From: Clostridium_AT radicumherbarum
Lineage (GTDB): Bacteria > Bacillota > Clostridia > Clostridiales > Clostridiaceae
Length of the DNA stretch: 64,000 nucleotides
Assembly: GCF_045310525.1 (NCBI RefSeq)
Contig: NZ_JBJHZY010000002.1
Coordinates: 558,001 to 622,000 of the forward strand
Direction of reading: 5' to 3'
Shown here: one piece after another, positions 1 to 9,629 of the stretch
Position numbering within the stretch: the first letter of the stretch is position 1
How the letters are laid out: each line of letters starts with the position of its first letter
The notes under the pieces: model-generated
What the model was told of the DNA's origin: nothing
Database searches by the model: none
The model's input: only the letters and a program-made list of their open reading frames with translations
Translations under genes and position numbers: made by a program

Positions 1-317
1 GCAAATAAAATATCAAAATCCTTTTTTAAAAATAATGCTCTTAAAGAAGCTGATAGCATATAACTCATATAATTTAATGCCATCCCAACAGCACCTTTTC
101 TTCTACCTATTTCAAAACAACGGAATATTTCAACTCCATTAATATTTTCTTTTCTCTTTCTACACCATCTATATTCATCTGGAATATTTCCAGCTGGATA
201 GTTTGGTAAGCCTGTCAGTACAGTCACTGAATGACCATTTTGCACCAATTGTTCACATATATCATTGATTCTAAATTGTTCTGGAAAGTAATACTGACAT
301 ACAACTAATATCTTCAT
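1..317 (-). CDS. Glycosyltransferase, GT4 family, WbuB-like (5' part, cut by window edge)
   Basis: Only the N-terminal ~105 codons lie in the window. The ATG at 317 is preceded by a GGGAG ribosome site about 10 nt upstream. The start reads M-K-I-L-V-V-C-Q-Y-Y-F-P-E-Q, followed by 'HSVTVLTGLPNYPAG', typical of the N-terminal Rossmann lobe of GT4 enzymes such as WbuB. These transfer a nucleotide-sugar residue onto an undecaprenyl-linked repeat unit at the cytoplasmic membrane face. It is the last visible gene of a leftward surface-glycan cluster, 20 nt downstream of an epimerase/reductase gene. The acceptor and sugar cannot be told from this part. Confidence 0.75.
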   Translation of the reverse strand, partial: MKILVVCQYYFPEQFRINDICEQLVQNGHSVTVLTGLPNYPAGNIPDEYRWCRKRKENINGVEIFRCFEIGRRKGAVGMALNYMSYMLSASLRALFLKKDFDILF

Positions 318-337
318 TAAATGTAGACTCCCACATA

Positions 338-1231
338 TTATTTTTTATTTATTAAATAATCTTCAACTTCTATTTTTAGTCCCTCTTCAAATAGTATGGG
401 TCTATATCCAAAGTCTCTTTCAGCTGCATCATGAGGGAAACTTCTGTCTTCTCCCATTCTCTGAATTTTTTCTATATAATCTACTTTGCCAAATGTACAT
501 ACCTTAAGAAATCTTCCCATAAAGACTCCTAGCCTTAAAGGTATACTAATAAATGTTGTCTTCTTATTTAAGTTTTTACTAATTAATTTAAACATTTCTA
601 GCATTGAGATTGGTCTTTTACCAGATAAAATATAATCTCCACTCATAATTTCTGAATTGCTTAATACCTGATAATAAGCTTTTCCAAGATCTTTTCCGTT
701 CACTGGTTGTAATAAATTCTTTCCATGTGAAATAACTGGAAAAAGTCTAAGCTTATCAACCATCTTTATAAATACAATCATATTTCTATCATTTAAATAG
801 CCATATATCATTGTTGGTCTTAAGTAAATAAGTCCTATTTGGGAATTGTTCTCTTTAATAATTTCTTGTATCTTCATTTCAATATTCTTATACTCTTCAG
901 ATGCACTTTTATACTTAGAATAAATTCCAGTCGTATGAATAAATATTGCTCTTTTGACATTGTTTAATACTGCTGATTTCATCACAACAATTGAGTAAAA
1001 AATTGAACCTATATGAACTACCGTGTCTACTCCTACCATCGCTCTGTTCATAAGCTCCTGGTCAGTTAAGTCTCCAATAATCTTCTCTATTCTAAGTCCA
1101 CTACTATCTAACATTGAGGTATCAGATGTGTCTCTAACGATGCAGCGGATATTATCTTCATATTTATTTTTTATAAGTTCTTGCAGAAAGTATTTTCCGC
1201 TATATCCCGTAATTCCTGTAATTAATAACAT
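338..1231 (-). CDS. NAD-dependent epimerase/dehydratase (extended SDR family)
   Basis: 297 residues, full length for a short extended-SDR sugar enzyme. The N-terminus has the Rossmann glycine motif 'TGITGYSGKYF' (residues 5-15), then 'GDLTD' and 'VDTVVHIGSI', the usual nucleotide-contact strands. A YxxxK pair may be in 'IYSKYKS', but the catalytic triad is not textbook. The likely role is making or reducing a nucleotide-sugar (4-epimerase or 4-keto-reductase type) for the surface polysaccharide. It lies between a glycosyltransferase and an initiating sugar transferase, all leftward. The substrate is inference only. Confidence 0.75.
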   Translation of the reverse strand: MLLITGITGYSGKYFLQELIKNKYEDNIRCIVRDTSDTSMLDSSGLRIEKIIGDLTDQELMNRAMVGVDTVVHIGSIFYSIVVMKSAVLNNVKRAIFIHTTGIYSKYKSASEEYKNIEMKIQEIIKENNSQIGLIYLRPTMIYGYLNDRNMIVFIKMVDKLRLFPVISHGKNLLQPVNGKDLGKAYYQVLSNSEIMSGDYILSGKRPISMLEMFKLISKNLNKKTTFISIPLRLGVFMGRFLKVCTFGKVDYIEKIQRMGEDRSFPHDAAERDFGYRPILFEEGLKIEVEDYLINKK

Positions 1232-1301
1232 CTTTTCACCTCATCCCATAATAATTTCTATTTCACATTACAAATGGTAGCCTCTCAACTACCACTTACC
1301 C

Positions 1302-1904
1302 CTACATACTCGCTTTTTTATCCTCAACAATTCGTTTTTTTCCACCCTCTAAAATTCCATCAGCTTTTAAAACTTTAAACACAGTTTTAACTAATATCTT
1401 AAAATCAAATAAAATTGATCTATTTTTCAAATATTCTACATCAAAATATGTCTTAATTTCATCACTTAATTTATCTCTTCCATTTACCTGAGCCCAGCCA
1501 GTAACTCCTGGAAGCAATCTATGTACTCCTGTCTTTGTTCTAAGTACTTTCAATTCATATTGATTAAAAAGTGCTGGTCTAGGGCCAACAAAGGTCATGT
1601 CCCCTTTTAAAATATTTATTAATTGTGGCAGTTCATCTAGGCTTGATTTTCTTAATATCTTTCCAAAGAATGTAATATAACCCTTTGTAGTATCAAACTT
1701 TTCAGTTGCCACATTGGGCGTGCCTACCTTCATGGTTCTAAACTTATAAAATTTAAATAGTACATTATCCTTGCCGATCCTCATTTGGGTAAAAAATACT
1801 GGACCCTTTGAATCCAATTTAATTATTAATCCGATTATTAAAAAAACTGGAGATAAGACAATCAATAAACTTAAACTTGATACAATATCAAGAACCCTCC
1901 TCAT
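1302..1904 (-). CDS. Initiating sugar transferase (undecaprenyl-phosphate sugar phosphotransferase, short WcaJ/PglC type)
   Basis: 200 residues. One N-terminal hydrophobic segment (about residues 8-28) is followed by the bacterial sugar transferase domain, with motifs 'FYKFRTMK', 'SSLDELPQLINILKGDM' and 'VGPRP'. The family moves a sugar-1-phosphate from a UDP-sugar to undecaprenyl phosphate, the first membrane step of glycan repeat-unit assembly. It is the short monotopic form without the four-helix N-terminal region seen in the second initiating transferase at 36389-37804. It heads the leftward cluster that runs off the window. Confidence 0.88.
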   Translation of the reverse strand: MRRVLDIVSSLSLLIVLSPVFLIIGLIIKLDSKGPVFFTQMRIGKDNVLFKFYKFRTMKVGTPNVATEKFDTTKGYITFFGKILRKSSLDELPQLINILKGDMTFVGPRPALFNQYELKVLRTKTGVHRLLPGVTGWAQVNGRDKLSDEIKTYFDVEYLKNRSILFDFKILVKTVFKVLKADGILEGGKKRIVEDKKASM

Positions 1905-1989
1905 AAATTTTCCTTCCCCCCAATTAAATTATGTCTTTAATCCTTATGACATTGCTGATTAAGCTTCATTTTTTATTAGCATTAGTTTA

Positions 1990-2721
1990 TTAACTAAGCT
2001 CCACAGAAAACCTAAATTTATCGCTTCTTACTACGCATCTTCTAAATTCTATAGGCTTCCTGCCTTCTGTATATGTAATTCTTTCCGTCAAAAATAAAGG
2101 CGTACCTGTATCCACCTTAAGCAACTCTGAACTATATTCATCAGCTATTACAGGATCAAAATATTCTGTAGCCTTTACAAGCTTTATGTTATATTTATCT
2201 TCCAGTAAATTGTAAATAGCACATTTATCCATATCAGAAGCTGTAAGTCCCGGAACGATATTCATTGGTAAGTAAGAGGCTTGTATTACTACTGGTATAT
2301 CATTTATTTTTCTAAGAATTTTTATTACAATTACTTGTTCATTAGACATTAACTGAAGGTGTTTTCCGATTGTTTCATCGCAAAGCTCAGTGTGAACCTC
2401 AATAAGTTCACTTTTTATTTCATGGCCCTCTTCATTAAAGTCTCTGGCAAGGCTATATATTTTGTCTAAGTTTTGTATAAGCTTTGGCGGATTAACATAG
2501 GAGCCCTTGCCTTTTTCTGTTCTAATTCTGCCTTCATCCTTTAACTTCTTAATGGAATTTCTAATAGTTACTCTTGTAACCCCATATTCCTCTACTAATT
2601 CATTTTCTGAAGGCAGCAGATCATTAGGTTTGTACACCATTGCCTCGATTTTATTTACCAGCTCATAATAAATTTGCAAATAATAGGGCATGAAGCTTTT
2701 CCTATTTAACAATTCATTCAC
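1990..2721 (-). CDS. GntR-family transcriptional regulator with UTRA effector domain
   Basis: About 243 residues. The N-terminal winged helix contains 'LPSENELVEEYGVTRVTIRN' and 'EGRIRTEKGKGSYV' (GntR/HutC type); the C-terminal ~150 residues fit a UTRA ligand domain ending 'FRRCVVRSDKFRFSVEL'. The reading frame is open upstream to 2790, but an AGAGGTG site just before a GTG (2721) or TTG (2712) makes one of these the likelier start. HutC-type regulators usually sense a sugar phosphate or amino acid. No target operon is adjacent in the same orientation, so the ligand is unknown. Confidence 0.85.
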   Translation of the reverse strand: MNELLNRKSFMPYYLQIYYELVNKIEAMVYKPNDLLPSENELVEEYGVTRVTIRNSIKKLKDEGRIRTEKGKGSYVNPPKLIQNLDKIYSLARDFNEEGHEIKSELIEVHTELCDETIGKHLQLMSNEQVIVIKILRKINDIPVVIQASYLPMNIVPGLTASDMDKCAIYNLLEDKYNIKLVKATEYFDPVIADEYSSELLKVDTGTPLFLTERITYTEGRKPIEFRRCVVRSDKFRFSVELS

Positions 2722-3109
2722 CTCTAATGTATACTTGTCTATACAAGAGTATACCATTTTTAAGCATATCATTCTACATATTATTGACAATTTATTAGTT
2801 TTATTGGCTACTATTGAAAAAACTAGTTATTTCAACATAATTTTCTTACCGGCATATGTATAATATATCAAATTTTTCTGTATTTCACAAATATTTTGAT
2901 TGTCAATTTATCACAAAATATAACACTTTACGTCAAGTTTTTGTTACTTTCATAAAAAATCCCTATATAAAACATATAGTTTGTATATATGCCATAAAAA
3001 CATTTTAAATATGAAAAAAGAAAGCTGTGGCTTTCTTTTTAATCAAACTTTATTGTATTATATTCTTCCATATAAATCCATTGAGCTTACTTTATGTAAA
3101 TTATAATTT
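2722..3109. other. Intergenic region, AT-rich
   Basis: 388 bases without a supported gene. It holds a hairpin terminator for the sigma-factor gene at 3015-3040 and presumably the GntR promoter. No RNA gene or repeat was recognised. Confidence 0.5.
3015..3040 (-). terminator. Rho-independent terminator of the sigma-factor gene
   Basis: Stem GAAAGC/GCTTTC with a TGTG loop, flanked by an A-run and a T-run so it could work in either direction. It lies about 70 nt past the stop at 3110. Confidence 0.6.
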
Positions 3110-3697
3110 CTAAATAGGGTTTGTCCTCATTTTATATAATAGTTTCTCCAAAATCTTATTCTTAAATCTAATTGCCTGTATATAGCTTAATCCTTTCTTC
3201 TCAGCATAGGTTTTTACTGTTGCATTACAGAAATATACCATTATGACAAATTCTAACTCAGCTTCTGAAAGTGAAGCTATTGCGCTTTTAAGTCTTTTAT
3301 TAACTTCAAGTTTTATTAGTTTTTCTTCTATATTCTCTGTAGAAGCTATACATTCTACATATTCACTGCTTTCAAAATCATCATTTTGGACAGGTGCATT
3401 AAGGCTATATTCCTCCGAGTATTTATTATTTTGCCTAGCTGCATATCTAAAAGCATTTTTAATTGCATTAAAAGCATAGGAACTAAAGGTGTGAGAGCCT
3501 ATCTTATATTTTTCTGCACAGTTTATTAAGGTTATATAGCCAATTTGAGCAAGATCATATACGTCAAAGCCTTTAATATTGTAATCCTTGGCGGTCTTAA
3601 AAATAAAAGGCTTATACTGCTCAATAAGCTCCAGTAGAGCCTCTGTATTTCCAGTCTTTGCTTTAATAACACAAGTTTCGATTTCGTGATGATTCAT
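3110..3697 (-). CDS. RNA polymerase sigma factor, sigma-70 family, small (regions 2 and 4)
   Basis: 195 residues. The N-terminal half resembles sigma region 2 ('PFIFKTAKDYNIKGFDVYDL' then 'QIGYITLINCAEKY'), including the DLxQxGxIxL core helix. The C-terminal part (about 125-190) resembles region 4 with a helix-turn-helix around 'TVKTYAEKKGLSYIQAIRFK'. It has no region 1 or 3, as in sigma-H-like or ECF-like factors. An AGGGGGATAT ribosome site precedes the ATG at 3697. The gene is monocistronic and divergent from the secreted M6 protease gene across a 627-bp gap. No anti-sigma gene is adjacent. Its regulon is unknown. Confidence 0.8.
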   Translation of the reverse strand: MNHHEIETCVIKAKTGNTEALLELIEQYKPFIFKTAKDYNIKGFDVYDLAQIGYITLINCAEKYKIGSHTFSSYAFNAIKNAFRYAARQNNKYSEEYSLNAPVQNDDFESSEYVECIASTENIEEKLIKLEVNKRLKSAIASLSEAELEFVIMVYFCNATVKTYAEKKGLSYIQAIRFKNKILEKLLYKMRTNPI

Positions 3698-4324
3698 TAG
3701 TATATCCCCCTATTAAAATTTTAATATAACTATTCATATTTATTTCTACTAAATTCTCATTCTTTTCCCCATTAAACAAAGCTTTCATTTTTCACCTCAT
3801 TTCTGTTTTTCCTCACACTGTATTACTTTATATTACATATATGGAAATATTTATACTTTCCATGTAATGTATATTATAATGTCCAAATTTATCCTTTGTC
3901 AATAACTTTTATTAATTATTATTTTAGTTCATTTTTTATTCATATATTTTAGTTTATTATTAATGCAAACCATTAATATATCTGAATTGATTTCATAGCC
4001 AGTATATTCCGTAATGCATTAAATAAGATTTTATGTTAAATAGATTCCATATAAGTAACATTTACATTATTTGGAAAAAGTTAAATATTGTGCTGTCTGA
4101 ATACTTCATAAAACCTCAAATTATCTTATTAAATGTCTAAAAATATAGGTATACTTAATAATATGCGAAATTTACAAAGTTTTACAGATTTCTAAAATGT
4201 TATATTTTTAATTTTATTATGCCTATCTTTAATATTAATTGTTCTAAAAAACATTAATACAAAATATCTATAGTAATGATAAATGGTCATCCATTATTCG
4301 AAATGATAATGAGGGGGTTTTTAA
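3698..4324. other. Long divergent intergenic region between sigma factor and M6 protease
   Basis: 627 bp, very AT-rich, no supported ORF. An inverted repeat ATGGAAA (3841-3847) / TTTCCAT (3857-3863) lies on the sigma-factor side. A GAGGGGG ribosome site for the protease is at about 4312-4318. No confident -35/-10 pair or riboswitch was recognised. Confidence 0.5.
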
Positions 4325-6442
4325 ATGAGGTTTAACAAAAAAGTGCTGGCTTTAATGCTGGCTGTTACTACTGTGGCTACACTCGCAGGTATCAAGAAGC
4401 CTGTAATAGCTAAGACAGCTTCAGACAGCTGGAACGCTGCTAGATACGGAGATACAATGGATATAGGTCCAAAGCTCCGTGCTATGGATTCTAGTGCAGA
4501 TGCACAAGCAAAGTTTGATGAACAGCTTAAACAATCTGCAGCAGAAATTAAGGCAAATGGAGTAACTACAAAAGCTGCTGCTGTTAATGGCAATAGTGCT
4601 GCTGCCCTTGGAACACAAATGACTTTCCCTGCAAATAACTCTGCAACAGGTAAGGTTTATCTTAAGACCTTTACCTTGAAATCTATTGGAGACAAATGTG
4701 AAGTTTGGGTTGCAAATAACATAGCATATCCAGTTGGAGATACTAGACCAACTCCTGTTATTACTCAAGAGCAGGTGGATAAGGTTCGCGACACCTTTGA
4801 TAACGATATTTATCAAAAGGATACAGAATTCTTTGGAACTCCTGATTCACATACTGGTGTAAATGCCACACTTCCAGGTCTTGCTGGACTTCCAAAGGAT
4901 TATTACAAGCCGATAGATGGCACTGAAAGGGTAATAATTCTTGTTGATAATGTAAGAGATGAAAATTATTATGATCCCACCTATCCATTTTTTGTTGCAG
5001 GCTTTTATTGGGGAACTATTGAAAAATATACAGACAGAAATATTATAACTATTGATACTAACAATTGGGCAACTAGACTTGATAATACGTTCCTACCTAC
5101 TCTTGCTCATGAATTCCAGCATCTTATTCATGCAGATAACGATCCTGCAGAAGAAACCTGGATAAATGAAGGTATGGCAGACTTTGCAGAATATCTCTGC
5201 GGCTTTGGACAGCCAATGGGTCATATAAACTACTTCCTAGATCATCCAGAAAATTCACTGGTAAGCTGGGATGAGTACTACAGCTATCCAACTGGTCCAG
5301 AAACCTTAGCAGACTACGGTCAAGCATATTTGCTTCAATTATATTTAAATGACCACTTTGGTAAGAATTTTATTCAGAGCTTGGCAAAAGACAAGGATCA
5401 TGGAATTGCAAGTGTAAATAAAATATTGAAACAATACAATACAGGAATCGATTTTAACGAACTCTTCAGAAGATTTACTGTAGCACTTTCAGTAGACAGC
5501 AAGAATCCTGGAAATGGTATTTATAACTTTGACAGTATTGATCTTAAAGTAAACTATGACAGCGCCTTAAAATATGAAAAACCTGGTGTACCTGCTTGGG
5601 GAGCAGATTATATTAAACTTAATGATACCAAGAACATAAAGGATATTAAATTTAATGGAATAGATTTTCTTGGAGTTCCTTGGAAGGTTGCAGATGATCC
5701 TTCTAGTGCCGGAAGCAAGGTGCTTTGGGGTAATGTAGGAGATGAAATGGATAATAAACTAATCTTTTCTGCAGATCTAACAGGGAAACAAGCAGCTACC
5801 TTAAAATTTGATACTAAATACGATATAGAAGAACAATGGGACTTTGGTGCAGTACAAGTTTCAACAGATAACGGTGCAACTTGGAAGAGTCTAAGTAATG
5901 AAAATACTAGATCTGATGTGGTAGATGAAGGCTATCCAACTATCAAAGCAAATATGCCAGGGCTTACAGGTGTTGCAAAAGACTGGACTACTGAAACCTT
6001 TGATCTTACTCCATACGCTGGAAAGAAAATTTATATCAGCTTTAGATATATGACAGATTGGGGAAGCAACGGAAACGGCATCTTCAAAAATCCAGGCTGG
6101 TATATTAAAAATATAGCAATACCTGAAATTGGTTATACAAATAACGGAAGCAGCCTAAGCGGTTTTGAAAGCTTAGATAAGGTATTAGGCAGACATGTAG
6201 ATTATATGGTAACCTTTGTTAATGAAAAGTATACAAACAAGGGAACCGAGCCTCAGCATTATCAGGTAAAAACTCTTAACCCAATTAATGTTACTGAGCA
6301 GGATGCTGCTGAAATTCAGAGCTTCCTAAGCAGTGGAAATAACTATATGCTGGTTTGGTATGCTGCACCTATTGGTGTAACTTCGCCTGTAGATTATAGT
6401 TATGAATTAATTCAAAAAAATAAATTTGTGAAAGTTAAGTAA
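4325..6442 (+). CDS. Secreted M6-family metalloprotease (immune inhibitor A-like)
   Basis: 705 residues. A signal peptide is visible at the N-terminus (R-F-N-K-K, then a hydrophobic run to about residue 28). The zinc site is H262-E-F-Q-H266, followed by 'NEGMADFAEYL' supplying the downstream glutamate, as in the gluzincin/M6 group. The C-terminal half looks like beta-sandwich material ('FDLTPYAGKKIYISFRYMTD', a MAM/jelly-roll-like strand pattern) as in immune inhibitor A proteins. Such enzymes are exported and cut host or environmental proteins. The gene stands alone, starts behind GAGGGGG and ends at a strong terminator. Confidence 0.85.
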   Translation: MRFNKKVLALMLAVTTVATLAGIKKPVIAKTASDSWNAARYGDTMDIGPKLRAMDSSADAQAKFDEQLKQSAAEIKANGVTTKAAAVNGNSAAALGTQMTFPANNSATGKVYLKTFTLKSIGDKCEVWVANNIAYPVGDTRPTPVITQEQVDKVRDTFDNDIYQKDTEFFGTPDSHTGVNATLPGLAGLPKDYYKPIDGTERVIILVDNVRDENYYDPTYPFFVAGFYWGTIEKYTDRNIITIDTNNWATRLDNTFLPTLAHEFQHLIHADNDPAEETWINEGMADFAEYLCGFGQPMGHINYFLDHPENSLVSWDEYYSYPTGPETLADYGQAYLLQLYLNDHFGKNFIQSLAKDKDHGIASVNKILKQYNTGIDFNELFRRFTVALSVDSKNPGNGIYNFDSIDLKVNYDSALKYEKPGVPAWGADYIKLNDTKNIKDIKFNGIDFLGVPWKVADDPSSAGSKVLWGNVGDEMDNKLIFSADLTGKQAATLKFDTKYDIEEQWDFGAVQVSTDNGATWKSLSNENTRSDVVDEGYPTIKANMPGLTGVAKDWTTETFDLTPYAGKKIYISFRYMTDWGSNGNGIFKNPGWYIKNIAIPEIGYTNNGSSLSGFESLDKVLGRHVDYMVTFVNEKYTNKGTEPQHYQVKTLNPINVTEQDAAEIQSFLSSGNNYMLVWYAAPIGVTSPVDYSYELIQKNKFVKVK

Positions 6443-6486
6443 GCTAATAAAATTATACCCTAGATATATAATTTTTCTATTAAATA

Positions 6487-6529
6487 AAAACATGAAGTTA
6501 GTACATAAACTGTACTAACTTCATGTTTT
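6487..6529. terminator. Bidirectional terminator between M6 protease and murR-like gene
   Basis: Long stem AAAACATGAAGTTAGTACA / TGTACTAACTTCATGTTTT with a 5-nt loop; A-run on one side and T-run on the other. It serves the convergent genes ending at 6442 (+) and 6535 (-). Confidence 0.88.
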
Positions 6530-6534
6530 ATTTG

Positions 6535-7383
6535 CTACTTTAATTTCAATTCTTCAACCATTAGCCTGGTTTCCTTTAAGTATCTATCAACCCTTGAAAA
6601 ATCGTTTTTTGCTACTCCAATAAATAGTATATCAACCAGTGTTAGCTGAGCTATTCTAGATGATATTGCCCCGATTCTCAAATCCTTTTCAATACTAGGA
6701 ACCTTAAAATTAATATCTGCAACTTCGCTTATGGGGTTTGTTCCGTATTTTGTTATAGAAATACATTTTGCCCCTTTTTCTTTTGCTTTTGATATGGCTT
6801 TATAAACTTCTTTCGTCTTGCCGGTGAAAGAGATTGCTATAGCTACATCCTTAGGTTCGATAAGTGCTGCCATTGACAGCTGCATATGGCTGTCAAGATG
6901 CATATGAGCGTTTCTATTTATTCTTAAAAGCTTTGATTGAAAATCCATTGCTGTTAGTGCAGAAGACCCTAATCCAAAAAGGTATATATTTTTCGCCTTT
7001 TGTATAGCTGCCACTGCTTCTTTAACTTCTTTTTCATCTAACAATTCAAGTGTGTCTTCTATTGATTTTATATTTTTCCTACCTGTTTTAATAATAACCT
7101 CTTTAATGGTATCTTTCGTATCTATATAATCATAATCAACTTCTTCATTTCTTTCTTGAACATCATCTTTCGCAAGAGCAATCTTAAACTCTGGAAAACC
7201 CTTAAATCCTATTTTACGAACAAATCTTATGACGCTTGCTCCACTTGTTCCTGTTAGCGAAGCCAGTTCATAGGCTGAAAGCTGATATATTTTGCTAGTA
7301 TTATTTAAGATATATTCAGCAATTTTCTTTTCTGATTCAGTCATATTTTCATAACTCTGCTTAATTATTAGTGAACAATTCAT
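6535..7383 (-). CDS. MurR/RpiR-family transcriptional regulator
   Basis: 282 residues. The N-terminal HTH_6 domain (about 1-77) contains 'LTGTSGASVIRFVRKIGFKG'. A SIS sugar-phosphate-binding domain (about 120-260) contains 'YLFGLGSSALTAMDFQSKLL' and 'AISFTGKTKEVYKA'. This family senses phosphosugars; next to murQ the expected ligand is MurNAc-6-phosphate (inference from context). It is 293 bp downstream of murQ on the same strand, with a hairpin between, and probably controls this salvage locus. The alternative is a general GlcN-6-P/hexose-P sensor. Confidence 0.85.
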   Translation of the reverse strand: MNCSLIIKQSYENMTESEKKIAEYILNNTSKIYQLSAYELASLTGTSGASVIRFVRKIGFKGFPEFKIALAKDDVQERNEEVDYDYIDTKDTIKEVIIKTGRKNIKSIEDTLELLDEKEVKEAVAAIQKAKNIYLFGLGSSALTAMDFQSKLLRINRNAHMHLDSHMQLSMAALIEPKDVAIAISFTGKTKEVYKAISKAKEKGAKCISITKYGTNPISEVADINFKVPSIEKDLRIGAISSRIAQLTLVDILFIGVAKNDFSRVDRYLKETRLMVEELKLK

Positions 7384-7619
7384 ATTCTCTCTCCTTTAAA
7401 TTTAAACCTACCCTCATCTCCAATTTATTTAGCAGAAAGATTCCTCTTGTTTTATCCTCCTAATAACGTCTTTAACTTTCAGTGCAAAGAGATGTTCGAA
7501 CTTATTTCAGTCCCTAGATACTTAAGGTTTTTTCTTCATTTATTATAGTAAATTAATTATAATTATATCATATTTTGCCTCTGAAATATAAAGCTATGTA
7601 AATAACTTTTAAATATATA

Positions 7620-7642
7620 AAGTCTCCCAATAAGGAAGACTT
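7620..7642 (-). terminator. Probable murQ terminator
   Basis: Stem AAGTCT/AGACTT extended by CC/GG, with TTTATATATTT following on the minus strand. It lies about 35 nt beyond the murQ stop, so murQ and the regulator gene are probably separate transcripts or attenuated. Confidence 0.5.
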
Positions 7643-7676
7643 AAAGGTTTACACTCAATATGTAAAATATTAGATC

Positions 7677-8588
7677 TTAATACTTTATATTTTCCAAAGC
7701 TTTTGATATAAAGCCTTTATTAATAGAAAGCAGCTTAGAAGCTTCTTCTTTCGAAAGTCCAGATTTAATAATCATAATGGTAAGCTTTACATTTAATTCA
7801 TTTTCTGTTAAAACCCTCTCAGCTTCTTCTCTACCTGCACCAGTTGCCTCAATTACAAGCCTTATGGCTCTTTCTACTAGTTTTTCATTACTTGCCTTTA
7901 CATCTACCATAAGATTATTGTACACCTTGCCGAGCTTTATCATAGAACCAGTAGTAAGCATATTAAGTACCATTTTTTGTGCTGTGCCTGATTTCATTCT
8001 TGTGGATCCGGATACTACTTCTGGACCAACCACAGGAGCTATAGAAATTTTCGCTATTTTTGATATTTCAGAGTCCGGATTGCAGGTTACACCTATTGTA
8101 ACTGCTCCAACACTATTAGCATAATTAAGTCCTCCAATGACATAGGGTGTTCTGCCGCTAGCTGCTAGTCCAACTACTACATCCTTCTTAGTGAACTCAA
8201 TGTTTGTTAAATCCTCTTTGCAAAGCTCTAGGTTATCCTCTGCTCCTTCTTTTGCTTTAAAAATTGCTTCCTTTCCTCCTGCAATTATGCCATGTACCAT
8301 TTCATATGAAACACCATAAGTTGGTGGGCATTCTACTGCATCAAGTATTCCTAATCTTCCGCTAGTACCTGCTCCTACATATATGAGCCTGCCCCCATTT
8401 TCAAAGGCTTGTACTATAGCGTCAACAGCCTCTGCTATTTTGGGTAACTCATTTTCTACTGCGAAGGCAACCTTTTTATCCTCAGTATTTATCATTGCTA
8501 CCATTTCCAGAGTTGAAACCTTGTCTATATTACTGGTAGATTGATTAACCTTTTCAGTAACTAGGTTATCTAAATTAGTCCTTTTCAT
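7677..8588 (-). CDS. murQ: N-acetylmuramic acid 6-phosphate etherase
   Basis: 303 residues, the usual MurQ length. It has a SIS fold with 'YVGAGTSGRLGILDAVECPP' near residue 70 and the family signatures 'AASGRTPYVIGG' and 'SGSTRMKSGTAQK'; a short UBA-like helical tail ends the protein. It cleaves the D-lactyl ether of MurNAc-6-P to give GlcNAc-6-P and D-lactate in the cytoplasm. It links the MurK-type kinase (18974-19888) and AnmK (16381-17532) to amino-sugar catabolism. No nagA or nagB is present in the window. Confidence 0.95.
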   Translation of the reverse strand: MKRTNLDNLVTEKVNQSTSNIDKVSTLEMVAMINTEDKKVAFAVENELPKIAEAVDAIVQAFENGGRLIYVGAGTSGRLGILDAVECPPTYGVSYEMVHGIIAGGKEAIFKAKEGAEDNLELCKEDLTNIEFTKKDVVVGLAASGRTPYVIGGLNYANSVGAVTIGVTCNPDSEISKIAKISIAPVVGPEVVSGSTRMKSGTAQKMVLNMLTTGSMIKLGKVYNNLMVDVKASNEKLVERAIRLVIEATGAGREEAERVLTENELNVKLTIMIIKSGLSKEEASKLLSINKGFISKALENIKY

Positions 8589-8747
8589 TTTGCCACCTCT
8601 ATATAATTTAATGTTGCAAATATATTTAATCTTACAAATATATTAACATTTCTGAAATTCCATTTCAATATATTTTAATTATATATAAATTTAATTTCAC
8701 TAATTGTTCTTAAAATATACCTTTAAAATTTGTAACTTAATTTGGTT

Positions 8748-9431
8748 CTAGTTGTGTTTAATTTTTCCTTCTATTTCTTTTAGTACCTCTTTTTCATAAT
8801 ACATAACTATATAGCATATCAGACTAGACAAAATAAATGCGGTAAAGACACTAATCAAATTCATCAAAAGATACTCCAAAATAAGTACGGATATTATAAG
8901 TATAGTTATCTTAAAATTCTTAACTGAGTAATAAATAGAAAGCTTAACTGCATCTTTTAAGCTTATGTAAAATCGGGATATTATAGGAAACACGTACAGG
9001 CTAATGATTATTGGAATAAATAAACTTGTAAATAATAAAGGCCTCATAATTGTACTTGTACTATTACTTGATCTTATGATAGATAAATCATGGGATACAA
9101 AGGCTAGAAGCATTGATAAAACAAGGGATATACTTAAAGCTTGCAGAAAGTTGTTTTTATAGTCTCTAAAGTAATCTTTTACTATAGCAATCTCCTTCTC
9201 CCTAATCAATCTTCCCATGACACTTAATAAGGCAGTAACGGCGGGGCCTTCTAAGGAGAGAGAAATTACAAAAAATATTATTCCATCAGTAAAAAGGTTA
9301 TCCCCATAAACTAGTACTGTTAAAATTAAAAAAATACTACATATTGAAAATAAAAAAGCACCCGCAATAAAATACCAAATATAACCTGTAATAGTATAAA
9401 GTTTGTTATCAATAAAATCTTCTTTTGCCAT
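8748..9431 (-). CDS. DUF624 (YesL-like) integral membrane protein
   Basis: About 227 residues with roughly five hydrophobic helices, including a twisted 'LSLEGPAVTALLSVMGRLIREKE' segment typical of the YesL/DUF624 family. The start at 9431 is preferred because GAGGTG lies 6 nt upstream; the frame is open to 9440. YesL-type proteins are usually encoded beside oligosaccharide ABC importers, as here where it diverges from the solute-binding protein gene. Their molecular role is not established, so an accessory role in saccharide uptake is inference. Confidence 0.75.
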   Translation of the reverse strand: MAKEDFIDNKLYTITGYIWYFIAGAFLFSICSIFLILTVLVYGDNLFTDGIIFFVISLSLEGPAVTALLSVMGRLIREKEIAIVKDYFRDYKNNFLQALSISLVLSMLLAFVSHDLSIIRSSNSTSTIMRPLLFTSLFIPIIISLYVFPIISRFYISLKDAVKLSIYYSVKNFKITILIISVLILEYLLMNLISVFTAFILSSLICYIVMYYEKEVLKEIEGKIKHN

Positions 9432-9629
9432 ACAATGCACCTCTCTATATAAACATGATTTAATTATAATATAAGTTTTTAAAAAATACAGAAAATTTAA
9501 TGAAATTTTCTTACAAGATTTAAATAAATTATTGAAAAAAAGATTTAGAAGGTATATTATTATACTATAATGAAATTTTAGAAAAGTCGCTCAAGTTCGT
9601 ATAATATAAAACGTTGACATTGACCTAAA

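Noticed and set aside
4421..4816. Antisense ORFs over the M6 protease gene
   Set aside because: Shadows of a well-supported secreted protein with signal peptide and zinc motif.
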